64,000 nt of DNA, from NCBI RefSeq assembly GCF_954871325.1, contig NC_088777.1:9153366-9217365 (forward strand), in the 5' to 3' direction. Each line of letters begins with the position of its first letter. The stretch's first letter is position 1. Source of the DNA: Gordionus sp. m RMFG-2023 (taxonomy: Eukaryota; Nematomorpha; Gordioida; Chordodea; Parachordodidae). The notes under the pieces were generated by a model. That model ran no database searches. It was given only the letters and a program-made list of their open reading frames with translations, and was not told where the DNA came from. A program made the translations under genes and the position numbers. This document shows, one piece after another, positions 13,504-25,934 of this stretch.

Positions 13504-14338
13504 TTAGAATAACGTTTGACTTTCATTTTTTCCATTAACTTTCATTGATATAAAATTATTCATACCTGGCATAAGTCTGCTGTTTTCGTCAGAATTATAA
13601 AATTCTATTACTTTATTTGCAATGTCATCCGGAATTATTCTACTTGGTTTTATGATATTTGGGTTTGACAAAACACCCTTTTCTTCAACTAATTGTTTAG
13701 CTGTCCGGGCCATAAAATTCGTGGCTAAAAATTCCTTTTCAATTTTATCATGAGTCCAAGATTTTGGTAAAACTGTTAAAATTTGTATTTTTTCATTGCG
13801 AGAACTTGTAGCAAATTTTTCTTTCAGTTGATTTATGATTTCAACTTCATCTTTTTTTGCTTGATCCTCTAGATTTATTTTAAAAACTTTTTTAATTTTT
13901 CCCTGAATTTTCAAAAATTTATTTAAAGGATATTTTTTTTCATTTAACCTTTTCTTTTTAATAGGTGTCTTCCCTAAATGGCAAAGTTTCATTTAAAGTT
14001 GAAATTGAAGTATTAAAATCTGTATAAGAGTCGGGATTATTGCATGGTTGATCAGGTTCAGAATCGCTAAATGTTTCATTAATAGTTGAGGTAGAAGGTA
14101 AGTTAGAAATAGAAGGTAATGTGATCGGGATCGTAGAAGTAAAAGGTGAGATCAGATTTGTTGAATATTTTTTTAATTTTTTCCGGCAAGAGCTACAAAT
14201 TTTTTGATTAATTGATCAGCTAGAATTCACTTCTATCATCTATTGTAAAACATTTCTAAGATCGTAACGTACTGAATGAGATTTTATTCTAAAGGGATTA
14301 CAGCACTTTACTGGAATAAAAATATCTTTTCTAGACAT
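13504..14338 (-). pseudogene. Degraded transposon protein with Cys cluster
   Basis: On - from ATG at 14338 the frame reads SRKDIFIPVKCCNPF, passes two stops, then continues INQKICSSCRKKL. A low-complexity Ser/Thr/Pro stretch and a frame change follow, then an intact 162-codon frame (13992-13504) ends with FYNSDENSRLMPGMNNFISM. A CCNP...CxxC cluster followed by a FY-DD/DE-SR-MPG motif occurs, as I recall, in uncharacterised multicopy proteins of cnidarians and insects; I cannot name the superfamily. Only the N-terminal part of such a protein remains and no catalytic domain is visible. An N-terminal nucleic-acid-binding role is only inference from the Cys cluster. Confidence 0.5.
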
Positions 14339-14789
14339 TTAAATTTTTTTGGTAAGGAATAAAAGTAGCGATTTATAATTATTTTAAATTAAAAATAAAT
14401 TGGATAATGAATACCGATAATTTAATTTTCTTAGAAAAATGGCTTTATAAAATTAATCAATATAAATGGCGGCTGTTGCTGTTGGAATTGAATTTGATTT
14501 TTATGATAATTATTTTATTTGATAATTAATTATAAGTAGATAATAATCTGTATGAAAATATATTTCTGACGATCACAAAGATAATTTTTTATCAGGCAAA
14601 AAAAATAATCTACATAATTCACTCATAGAATTGCCAGATCAAAAATCTCGAATTTAAGAAGAAATTTTTTTTGGGGGGAGGGGCGAATATAAATCTTAAG
14701 ATGGGGTTCGGATTTCAGTTTTAATACTATTATTCACAAATATTATCACTTTTGTTAAAAAAATAATTACTCATTTCGTGTAATATAGA

Positions 14790-15335
14790 ATTTAAGCCAT
14801 ACTATTTATATTTAAAGCGTAATAACTATTGGCCCAGTAATGGTCCCAATCTAGGATTTTGTACAAATATTAAGATGTATAATGTCTATTTGTTAAAAAA
14901 TTTTGAAAGAAAAAAAAGGGCAATTTTTATTTTATAACCATTTCCGGTTTTCTATTTCCGGTTTTTGGTAATAAAATTATTTTTAATATAATAAATTTTA
15001 TATCATATTAAAGGGCTATTCTAGAGTTATTTAATAAAGTTTAAATTATACCTTGAGCTTAATTACTTTTTGAGATATTTAAAATTAAATATGGTGTATT
15101 ATGAACTTTTCGCGTTTCTAAAGATGGCCATATCTCATGAAGTAAGCTGAGTTGAGAATTAAAATATTATATTATTGCTAGTTAGTGTATATACTACCAT
15201 CATGCAAATTTTAAAAAAAATCGAAGAGGGTCGGGTTGAATCTTCAGTTGATTTGATATGGAATACAACATATATTTATATAAAAACTTTGCCAAATTTT
15301 TTCCAGCCTGAAAGGTTTTTTTCAAACGTTACCCT
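14790..15335 (-). repeat. Right inverted arm of the long-TIR transposon
   Basis: Reverse complement of the left arm at 12689-13235. It ends about 90 bp before the acceptor of the Syt7 exon at 15426, so the insertion is very close to a splice site. Confidence 0.85.
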
Positions 15336-15425
15336 ATTGTAGAACTGTAAAATATATTATATTTATTATATAGTATAATATAATAATACATGATACATAA
15401 CTTTCATTATTTTGTAATTGAATAG

Positions 15426-18400
15426 ATTAAATAACAGTACCCCCAAGAAAGATAGTTTAGGGGGTAATTATTCCCAACCAAAATCTCCTCCATCAAAATT
15501 TTCGATACCCGGAAACCCGCTGACAAATTCCAATTATCAAAGCACCCTGGCGGCATCCCATTATAACCAAGTTATTACTTTTTCATCTTCTTTAAATGTC
15601 TCATATTTTATTGTCCCATCTTCAGCAAATATTATTTAATTTCATTTGATGAAGAAATCAAATACACTATTTGAAAGCTCTGGTTGATGTAATTTTCAAG
15701 TTAAGTAATGATTAATAATTTTATTTTTTAAATATTTGATTAATGCCTTCGTTATATAGCACGGAACAAATGAGTAATGCTAATTGAGAGGATCTAAAAT
15801 AAATATAATATCTGCCCATAACAATTAAATTTGGCCAACAACCAATTTTCTCAAAACAACAACAATTTAATTAGTCATACTCACTTAATATATGAATTAT
15901 AAATAAGGGGATTAAAAATCATTTCTGTTATTCTTTTGCTGACAATTTTAGTATATTCGTTGCTTTATATTAATGGGTTTACTTTTACTTTTACTTAAAT
16001 TTTATTTTTATTTTTAACGTTTAAAATCTTTTGGCAGCGGCTATTAATTTTCAAATTTAACTCTTTGTAAGTTTGAGGAAAATTTTTTTTTATCTTTAAA
16101 TTGACGGGTAAATTCTCTCTTTATTTCAATAGTTGCTGATATAATATGTTATTGTAATAGAAGTGATGTATAGTCACGCTTTATTCCCCAAACAATTGGG
16201 TAACAGTATTATTATTGACACTAAACATTTACAGAGCAAACACGAAATTTAAAGACATTATTTTTTTTGAGTTAACTTTGATATATAAAACATCTCTTTC
16301 TTTCAAAAAAAAAGTCTAAATTTAAAGAGGATAGCAATCGGTTAGCAGAATTAAACGCTTCAGGAGCCGGAGAAGAAGAGGAACAAGGGGGTTTAGGAAC
16401 CATTCATTTCGGATTATCCTACGATTTTCAAAGTCAAAATTTGATAGTCAAAGTAATTTTTCATTCTTTTTCAAAAAAAAATTACAATATAAATTACGTG
16501 GTTTAAATAAAAATTCTTAATTTATCATCTTTTTTTTGAAAAAAACTTTTAAGATATATGAATAATAGAAATGCATTAATGCTTACGAATAGAATAAATT
16601 AGTGATCTACATCGTGCCTAATTTTTCAAACCCCGGGTCAGTAAGCTAGGCCCGATCCGAAAGATTTTTTTCTTATTTTTCCCGAAAAGCCAGACTTTAA
16701 AATACCGAAGGGTTCTGTCCAGAGTTTATTTAAACATAAAAAAATTTTTAAACATAGTTTTACACTTTTAACACTAAAAACGTAATCAAGTTTTTGATAA
16801 CACTTTTGATTCCATAAAGTGGCTAATATGCGACTCTTTATAACATTTTTATATGATTATTATGAACTTTTTTTATTCTAGATTCTCCAAGCAAAGGCCC
16901 TGCCGGCTAAGGATATAACAGGAACCAGCGATCCTTACGCGAGATTATTTCTACTACCTGACAGAAAGAGCAAAATGGAAACCAGAGTCAAAAAGAAATG
17001 CCTCAATCCCATATGGAACGAAACATTTTTATATGAAGGTAAAGGGGCATCATAATATTAGAATTCATAGCATTTATAATAAGCTTGAATCAGCAGCGAA
17101 GTATACAAAATATCATATAAATATAATAATTTTACAAATTTTTATATATTTTGCTGCGAATTCGCGCTAACTGTGAATGCAGGGTAATAGAGTTTATAAG
17201 ATCTATTATATAAGAAAAGATAAAAAATAGTGCATTCACACTTATCATAATTTTAGAGGAAATTGTTGTGATTGAAAGATTGAAACTTTATTTTACTTTA
17301 ACCTTTAAAAAGAAGACTGAAAAGAAAATTGAATTTTTTCCCTTAAAATATTATTTTAGAAACTTTTGAGAAAACCGACAATTTATTCTATACTTCTAAA
17401 AGTTATAAATTTTTCATTTATTTTGAAATTTAAAAAAAAAAATCGATTTTAAAAAATAAAAAACAAAAGGCTTTCCTTATCACAAATTACAAAATCGCAT
17501 CCTGAACCTACAAGTATTTGACTACGACAGATTCAGCAAGGATGATCCTATAGGGGAAATTTTCTTACCTTTAAACGAAGTGGATTTATCTCAATTTCCT
17601 CATTACTGGAAAAAGCTCATTCCTATGGATAAATCATCGGTTAAATTTTTAAAAAAAGAATAATATTTTTTGCCGAGAAGTTCAACATGTTAAATATAAT
17701 TGAACCTTTTAATGTAATATTATTTTAGAACTAGATATAATAAAATATTCATTAAAAAAAAACTAGTGGTAAATTGAGATATTATTATTTCATACATTAG
17801 GAATATATAAAGGGATGGTTAAAAGGCTAAATCAGAACAAGAATAAAAATGTGTTATAATAAATTTAGAATATATTTATTATAATATATAGGCCTATTTT
17901 TAAATAAGTAAGGAATTTAGAAAGCGATATAAAATACTTTAACTGTATGCGGGTTATAAGACTAAAAGCATATATTTTATTTTATATAGAAAACAGGCGA
18001 GATTTTGATGACATTCGTATATCTTCCAGGTCCAGGTAAATTGAATATCGATGTAATCAGATGCAAAAACCTCAAAGCCACCGACATGATTGGCTCCTCG
18101 GGTAATTAAAAATCCATTTTGGACATATTATTTTTAATAAACATGCATGCATTATGGGTTCAAAGGTAGTCTCAATTTTAAATGCTTTATCGATGATAAT
18201 TTAATTATATATTTTTTTTATCATTGGAAATGTATTTCGACATGTATATTTTACCCACACCATGTATTTTAGACAATTCTTCCCTGAATTTTTGAACTAT
18301 TTATTTTAGGTTTATTTTTTAATTTTTATATCTAGTAACATATGCTGTGCCAGATTCGACTTAATTTAGATACTAAATTACTTTTTAGTAAATGCTAAAA

Positions 18401-19815
18401 AGCTTTTAATCTAGGACACCTTATTTTGGTTTGTTTTAAGTATTTGATGACATTTCTGATATGTTATTTTGTGATAATCAATATGTATCTTAATGTTTAT
18501 ATAACATTGTTTAAGGCGTTATTTTTATATTGTATTTTGTTCAATTGGGACTTGAATGTTACGTTTATTTTGAGTTTAAAAGTTAATTGTTTAAAAATAA
18601 AATAATTATAAATAAAAAGAACATGTTTTATATAAAGATTAGATTGAAATTTCATAAACTTAAATATTATTATTGTGTCACCATCAATTTTATATCGAAA
18701 CAGTTCCCACATATTATTGACCACAAACCCCAATGTATTGCGATTTCCCCCGATTGCAACATTTTCTTATTTTTCGTCTTTTATTATCGTTTCCTGTTAT
18801 TTCTCAGGGTTCTGGACCCGAAATGGGGTTCAGTAATTTTAAACTCGTTTTAGCGGAAATTTTGATAACAGAAACTTAATCAAAGCCAATTTTATAAAAG
18901 AGATCTGAACACGCCCTCAGTTCGTATTACCCTGTTCTATTGACTCCGTTTAGTCTGTGGTTTCATAATGCCTAATCAAACAATTTTAAACTTCTTAACC
19001 CAATTTTTGGGTAATTTATTTTTTTTTCGTTTTTTGTAAAATTTTTTCATTTAATCTTTTTGGCTATATCGACATACAAGCCAGCCATATTGCTTTTCAA
19101 TGTCGCGTCATTTCTATATTTAATTAATTTTTGAAAAAAGTCGCTATTTATTTGAAAAGGGTAAGCAATTTGAATAATAAAGTTATAAATTTTAAAAAAA
19201 AAATACATAAAAGTTAATAGCAAAAATTGTCTGAAATTCATGGGGTAGTTATAGGTATACTCTGCATACTGGAATAGTACATTATTTGGTCGAATTCAAA
19301 TTTATTAAATTTTCAAAATCGTTTCCGGTAAATGATTTAAAATTGAGAGATTCTGAATTTCCGTGGATTCCATATGCCAGAAAAAAAACTTTATTCTTAT
19401 TGGATTGAAAATTTTATTTTTCTCTTTTACATAATAAATTTAATCGATAATATTATATCTATTTTAAATGCGTGCGCGCTTTTATTGTATATCCTCCCTT
19501 AAACCAGATCCCTACATAACCCTCTGGCTCCTAGAGAACGGTAAAAAAATGGTTAAATGCAAGACTCAAACCAAATTTAACACGCTTAACCCGGTTTTTC
19601 AAGAAAGTTTTACCTTTTCCGTTCCCACCGAAAAGATACGCCATGTATCCGTACTCGTAACGGCCAAGGATTACGATAAATTTACCAGGAACGATACTAT
19701 TGGTTCCTTCCTCCTTTCCTCTCGAAGTAGTCCTATGGAGATGAAACATTGGAAAGATATGCTACTCAACCCCGGAAAACCCGTGACACAATGGCACTTT
19801 TTTAAGAAAACTTGA
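15426..19815 (+). CDS. Synaptotagmin-7-type protein, C2A-C2B (3' part of gene)
   Basis: Exons read as 15426-15570 (linker), 16315-16452, 16882-17038, 17470-17639, 17990-18101 and 19508-19815 (stop TGA); all phases agree. Synaptotagmin-7 is a vesicle or plasma-membrane calcium sensor for fusion. C2A has [16 protein letters not shown] and [16 protein letters not shown]2B has [14 protein letters not shown] and [15 protein letters not shown]. All five acidic calcium ligands are thus present in each C2 domain. The C-terminus [11 protein letters not shown] carries the WHxL-type end typical of the family. Family placement rests on near-identity to the vertebrate Syt7 phrase LPAKDFSGTSDP and on matching exon phases. 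The N-terminal transmembrane exon was not found and probably lies upstream or beyond the window. The exon at 15426 is Ser/Pro/Asn-rich linker and is the least certain. Introns hold MITE fragments (16600, 17085-17185, 19240-19395). Confidence 0.88.
16590..16740. repeat. Dispersed hAT-type repeat fragment in Syt7 intron
   Basis: A GC-richer block containing TTAGTGATCTACATCGTGCC and CCCCGGGTCAG resembles the block at about 50680-50860 in the TBC gene (CTAGTGATCTGCATCAAGC). The two appear to be copies of one dispersed repeat. Ends are not defined. Confidence 0.45.
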
Positions 19816-22800
19816 AGCAAAACATTACCGCGTTAAGGAAAAAAAAAATTTTTCCACCCCAGTTTATGTAATTATTCTTTTAATGCATAGAACATAAGTT
19901 ATATATTTTTTTTCTTTGCCAAGTAAAATAGGAGGATAATCTTTTTTTTTTGTGAAAATTCAAAGAATTGTTATATACCAAAGATGAAAATTAAAGTGCA
20001 TTATTTATACATAAAAACACATTCACTTATGTACCTCATTCATGATCATTTTATCGATTTAAATATTTTAAATTATTTTAGTCATAATTTTAAATCATAT
20101 TTTAAAAAAAGAATTAGTATAATTAACTCAAAGAATATCATAAAAGCAATATAATTTATTCCTTAAAAAAAACTTCTCAAAAAATATTATGAAAAAACCA
20201 GAAAAAACATATTATTTTTTAACGGCAAGCAAAAAATTAATGGTAGGATAGCGGAAAATTACAAGATTATTTAAAAAAAATAATACAATATAACATAATT
20301 TTTCATCTGAAACTTTATTTTAGAGAACATTAAATATTTTGTCTAACGTTTACTGGGACATTTGATTTCTTTTGAAAATGTCCTCTTATATTTATAATAA
20401 AACCAAAATTTACACAAGAAATTTAGGTTATTTAGCATTCTCTTCTCTAGAGCCTAATGTTTTCTTAAACTATCTTCCATTTCTCCTAATTATGAGCACC
20501 CTAAGCAGCTATTCCTTTTTTTTGAAAATAAATGCTAAATTTGGTGATAAAATTACTCATCTAATAATTTAGAATTAAAAACTTAGTGTGATAGATGTTT
20601 ATTTTTTTTTGTGCCTTTAAGACATCCTCAAAAAAATATTTAAAAAGTATGCCCTATTCCACCCATTTCTTTCTCTTTTTCTTTCACTTGAAAGGGTAGT
20701 TTAATAAATTATAATTTTTGCAAAATACTCTAATCTTACGTGATATTACATAGTCAAATGCTGAATATATTTATTATAATTGTTAAGGTATATTTAAAAT
20801 AAATAACAAAAAAATATATGTATATATATTATAAAATTATAATAATTATTGTAAAAATATGTATACAAAAAATTACGCGTATAAATTAACAACAATGAGG
20901 TAACGGAAGTGTTGAAAATATTTTCAAAAAAAATTAATAATCTCTTGAATATATTCCCAATGGCTTGCGTAAGAGAGAAAATATGATGGGTTATCTCCTC
21001 TCCTTACGTATATTTTTTTTATTACAAATACCACTCTACTCCATATTTAGAAAATTTCACATGCGCCAATGTATATCCAGCAGAATAAATTATTTTTAAA
21101 TATTTTTCTTAGGTTTTAGTTGATATCTATTGCCAAATATTACATTCTATAAAATCTACTCAATTATAACCCTAAAAGTTATATTATATACTAACATCTA
21201 ACCCTATTCCGCTGCTCAATCTCGGCATATAATATACACCAAATTGTCATAATATGTTTTTAACGGTTATAAATGTGTTTTTTTTATATATTAGATATAT
21301 ACACTTTAAATATATATTATTATATAATACATCAAGACTTAATATTTTTTGATATTTATGAAACACCACTCCAAAATATAATAGTTTAAATTACCTTATA
21401 AGAGGGATTTTAAAAAAAAACAAATAACAATCGTATCCTGCTATAATCATTTTCACTTATGAGATATAATCATAGTAATCTTTTAATTCCATTGAGTTTA
21501 TTTGAATTAGAAATGATGAATGTTAGGTTTGAGACTTATACGGGGAACATTAGGGTAACCAGACTTACTTAACAGGCCTACTTGTTTAGTATAGTTGTCA
21601 TAATCAAAGATGTGTTAGGAATTGTTACAATAGCTCGACAATAAAAATTCGGTTTTAATTAGGGTCTTTGATTATTCTAATTTTAAATATACAAATCGAT
21701 TAGGACTCGCATCAAATTTTTTATTAATCTTTTAAAGTTATATTCTGGCTTCTAATATTTATGAGAGCTGATTAATCTTCTTACACTTTGATGCTAAACT
21801 TTGTGTCTGCATAGATTTCCACTTGGTGTAGCTTTTTTAACATCTTTTTTTGGCATTGATATAATAACCATAAATAAACACGTTTCTATACATCAATTTT
21901 GTTAATTTAAAAATTTATATTAAGTTAATATGAACTTTAGACAAACATTCTTCATTATCACCAATTTTATTTATATATTTTTATTTTATCACATTTTGAC
22001 ATTTTAAAATAATTTGTCACTTTTTTTACTGCCTTAACAAAAATAATTTAAATAAGAATTAATTATTAAAATAAATTAAAAACATTAAAGTAGAGTTTAT
22101 TTTATTTATGTTTAAAATATGAAAGCTATAAATTAATTTTATTCTAAGATAAAGTGTTTCTAAATTGGAATTCGGGGACCCCAGCTAGTCACGAGAGATT
22201 TTTTTCCACTTGTGCAAAGAAGGGTTAGTTGCGAATCGGATGAAACAAATTTACTAGATAAATTTTAGGATAAATGTGAAGGTTATTTTCAAGTGTAACT
22301 TTCATATCAACAATCAAGCATTTAATCACCCCATAAGAAATTGATATAGTAACCCCCTACAAAAAAAAACAGGCAAATCCAAATTAACGAAAAAGGGGAA
22401 ATTAAAATTTACAAAAAAATAAGAGAAATTTTAATCAAAATTAGCACACCCCCTATCCCTTTACATTTCTTTTTCCCCTTATCCCTTTTATTATAATGGC
22501 AATGACGTCTTCACAACTCACTATCTCCCTTCAATTGCCCAATATTAAATTTATGAATAATCGAAAACCTTTCCAATTGTAATTAGACAAATTATTTTAC
22601 TCAATTTCTAATCAATATCATATAAATATTTTATATAATGATCTTAAATTTTTGCGTACTCCAAATCCATTTAAAATACACCCATATTAATGTAGATAAA
22701 TTTTTTTAATTGAATCGAAGGATATTGGATTCATGATGAAAAAAAAACATTTTAAAATAGTAAAACTATCATAAAAAAAAATTATTCTAAAACTTGTTTA

Positions 22801-23067
22801 AAATTTAAATATCATGTTATATGCAAAATGTTCATTAAAGATAAAAAATAATTTGGCCCCGACATTCCCACTTAAATGATTTATAAAGACGTTTATAATT
22901 TTGCGACAAATTAAAATTTTAAAGGCTATCACTATAACTCACGTAACCAAGTAGCCCTCCCCCCCCCCCCATAACAAATTTATCTGTTCTCGTAAATATC
23001 ATTTTGAGTTTTAAAAATAAAGACGATAATTCAAAATTTTTTAAATTAGCCAAACTATATTAAGTTG
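19816..23067. other. Intergenic AT-rich DNA, no gene seen
   Basis: This 3.2-kb stretch downstream of the Syt7 stop contains only short chance frames, for example 20372-20572, which has no recognisable motif. A poly-C run of 12 lies at about 22959-22970. I see no clear polyadenylation hexamer immediately after the Syt7 stop and no repeats worth calling. Confidence 0.6.
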
Positions 23068-23386
23068 CAGTGGCGTAGCTAGGAATTTTCCTTAGAGGGG
23101 GTCCATACATATAAAAGCCTGGGGGGCTTCGCCTCCCAGACTCCCCTTAATTTTTTATAATTTAGTAGATTATTCTCAGTGACTTTATAATAGTACTATC
23201 CAGAATAATTTCAATAATAATATAATATCCTTCCACAAACATCAAAACCAGGAAAATATAAATATTATTGGTATTTATTTGATATAAAGTCACCACTTAG
23301 AAGTCTTTTGAGCGTATATTCTAAAAATAAATTTTTGCTCTGAGAGGGGTCCAAACCCGAAAACCACCCCCATAGCTACGCCACTG
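23068..23386. mobile_element. hAT-type MITE with CAGTGGCGTAGC ends, 319 bp
   Basis: The element starts CAGTGGCGTAGCTAGG and ends CCATAGCTACGCCACTG. It is flanked by a perfect 8-bp direct repeat TTAAGTTG (23060-23067 and 23387-23394), the hallmark target duplication of hAT elements. The subterminal block GGGGGGCTTCGCCTCCCAGA near 23121 is GC-rich. There is no coding capacity. The intact duplication suggests a fairly recent insertion. Confidence 0.93.
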
Positions 23387-23394
23387 TTAAGTTG

Positions 23395-24473
23395 ACTTAA
23401 AGACTCCAATAAAATTTATGGTAGGAAAAACTGACTTAATAGGGCCCCCTCCTTAGAAAAATCCTGGCAACGCCTTTACTACTTTTGAACAAAATGTTGC
23501 GTATTATATAGGGTACAATAAAACAAAGAACGATTCACGATCAGCATTTATAACAAAAACAATCTCTATCATATTTTAAGTGGCTAAAAATATAAATCAA
23601 AGATTATAGTTAATGGTAAAGTTGAACTCAATTTCAATCTGATATGTCAAATCTGATAAGTTAAACGGGACCAAGTTCTAAAAAATAGTTTGATCTACTA
23701 TGCGTTTATTTAACTAATTAGATACATTTTTAACCTTTATCACAATATTTTTTATACATCATTGAAGTGTTCATTTAAACTAACTAAATAAAAATATATA
23801 AACCTTAGCATACTATACATACAATATAATTGACCGAAAACACTCATTGTTTAAAGCAAATTATATTATATAAAAAAAAATTTTTTTAAATAAACGAGAA
23901 AATAATGATTGAAGAATATATACTATTATTATTAATCTCCCAAACTTACGGGCTTTACTATAATAACATCGCGAACTTTAAAAATAATTAATCATAATAG
24001 TATTATTATGTTGGTTCACTGTTTTGGCATTATGAAGGCCCGCTATTTAAATGGTAATAAGATTTCGGCGTTTTCTTATCTTGATTAATATGTATCCTGG
24101 ATGCGTTAGGGTCAGCTATTGCAAAGATTTTTATAAAAAAAAAATTACATAAATTTAAGATAGCTAATAAAGGAAATAAATAATTTCTGCGTTCAGTTTT
24201 CTATTTTATTAGACCAGAAGTCAGAGAAAAAATATACAAATATTTAATAAGGAGTAAAATATAGAAGTTCAGAATGAAAAATTTTTTATTGAAAGATTTA
24301 AAAATTTAATACTTTTTAACTTAAAATGAAAGTTAAATTTCAAATTTAAGGCCAAAAAAATTTTAATTTTCGGTAAAGGAAACTCTAATTCTTCAACTTT
24401 TATGAATTTAAACGATATTTTAAAGTATTAAAAAGAAAAGTTATGCAAAAATATAATAAATGGAATAATTTAC
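23395..24473. other. AT-rich spacer, nothing recognised
   Basis: Apart from a short GC-richer patch near 23435-23475 (GGGCCCCCTCC, then CTGGCAACGCC), which resembles MITE ends in this window, no feature could be supported. Confidence 0.55.
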
Positions 24474-24739
24474 ATCTACGCTGACTTTTCCTAAAGAAGC
24501 TGAGTTGACGTTATTGATATAGCCCCTATGGTAATAATGGTAACCCGCCCTTTCGTGGTGGGGAAATATTATGAGATGATGAACCATTCCGGTTCCAAGG
24601 TCTCCAGAACCTAACACTTCAGATCTTCGGGTCCCAGAAATTCCTATATCACCTTTATCGGCTTTTACGCAACTAACCCATCTACCATCTTCACTCATAA
24701 ATCCTAATATATAACATTTTACCATGTAAAGTGATCCCA
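24474..24739 (-). CDS. Candidate exon of an unidentified protein
   Basis: An open segment on - of about 88 codons has distinctly higher GC and more balanced amino-acid use than its surroundings. It contains MSEDGRWVSCVKADKGDIG, RRSEVLGSGDLGTG, HHLIIFPHHERAGYHYYHRG and NNVNSASLGKVSVD. A plausible acceptor (TTTACTTTAATAG) lies just upstream at 24740 and donors (GTAGAT, GTAAAT) at 24479 or 24473. I recognise no family. No partner exon was found on either side, so it could be one exon of a gene with long introns or a decayed repeat-borne segment. Confidence 0.45.
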
Positions 24740-25638
24740 CTATTAAAGTAAAAATTAAAATGTGTCATTTCAAAAACCTAAAATTATCTTAAAGCCTAAA
24801 ATGTATTTTTTCTTTGTAAAAAAAATACTCAAATTTAAATATTGTCATTTTTAGAGTATATAGATATAGGATATTAAGTAATTATTATATATTATAGCAA
24901 TAAATATTTTTTAAAACCTTTAGGCCATGTCTGATTCTTCATATTTTTGAAACTTATTTCTGTTTAGCGCAGCCTACTTAGATTTTGAACAATTTCCCAT
25001 TACTTTGGTTTGTTTTAAAAGTATGTTTTAGGGTATTTAGAGGAAACTATATAGATCGTCTAAACAGATCTCTGTTTATAAATTAAACAATAGGACATGG
25101 CCTTAAGGCTCAAGCTCACCCAAGCTCATCCATTTTCTTTTTAAAATTTATAATATTTATTCTGAATAGGGATTTTTAGATTTGAAAAAATTGGATTTTA
25201 TACCGTATTTTGAAAATACCACCTTACGTCAAAATATACAATTATAAAATAATAAGATATGTTAAAAAAAAGAAAAGAGTAAACTTATGTCAGAGTTAGT
25301 TTGCGTAAATTTGGATAATTCTAATTCGATATCGCAATCTTCGACTACTAGCATAGACATCTTAGGTTGATAATATTCTTTAATGAAAATAATTAATTTA
25401 AATATGATTTGTTGTATAAAAATATTTTTTAAGAAATTTTCTCTGATTTTTTGCTTTCAGAGCCCTTTAAATATCACCAAGGATTAATATAATAATAAAT
25501 TAGAAAAAAATGAATGCAAAATATGTATATTAATTAAGAGAGTTACCCCCTTTATGTCTATCCTAATCACTCCCTTGAGTTAGAGGGTCTTTCTTTTCCT
25601 TTAATTTATTTTTCCCCTTTAATATTTTTAACATATAT
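24740..25638. other. AT-rich spacer, nothing recognised
   Basis: No gene or repeat could be supported in this stretch. Confidence 0.55.
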
Positions 25639-25934
25639 ATGTCGTATTGGAATATGGAGTCCATGGGTCTGAATATTTCAATTTTATGTCATTAAATAAA
25701 GGCCATTTTTAAATTTGAAAAAGATGTTTTGACCAGGAATGTACTCCGGCACATGTAGAATATCTTACCATATAAATTTCATACAATTTTTACTATACAA
25801 TTGTCTGTATTCTATATTTTCTATTAAAAATATATTTAAAAATGGATATAAATAAATAGTATTTCAAAAGTTTTATAACAAACTGTCTTCACAAGAGCGA
25901 ATTTCCCATTGGATTTCATATCCCAATAGGACAT
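25639..25934. mobile_element. MITE with ATGTCGTATTGG ends
   Basis: The left end ATGTCGTATTGGAATATGGA and the right end TTTCATATCCCAATAGGACAT are inverted repeats. The interior contains TTTTGACCAGGAATGTACTCC, a block shared with 27840-27880 and 48015-48040. AT-only flanks obscure any target duplication. No coding capacity. Confidence 0.7.

Larger units (their letters stand above)
12689..15335. mobile_element. Long-TIR DNA transposon (about 2.6 kb)
   Basis: Two arms of roughly 500 bp, about 12689-13235 and 14790-15335, are reverse complements. Shared blocks include ATATATGTTGTATTCCATA, GGTAGTATATACACTAACTA, TTACTTCATGAGATATGGCC and CCATTACTGGGCCAATAGTT. The outermost matching bases look like GGGT(A/T)AC, but the target duplication is unclear. 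The interior holds a degraded protein-coding region on -. The element lies just upstream of the first recognised Syt7 exon, probably inside a Syt7 intron. Superfamily not assigned: long TIRs plus this protein do not match a family I can name with confidence. Confidence 0.75.

Noticed and set aside
16882-19815. Alternative assignment of the C2 gene to MCTP, Doc2 or ferlin families
   Set aside because: Exactly two C2 domains in Syt order, LPAKD-TGTSDP wording and the terminal PVxQWH motif fit synaptotagmin-7 best.
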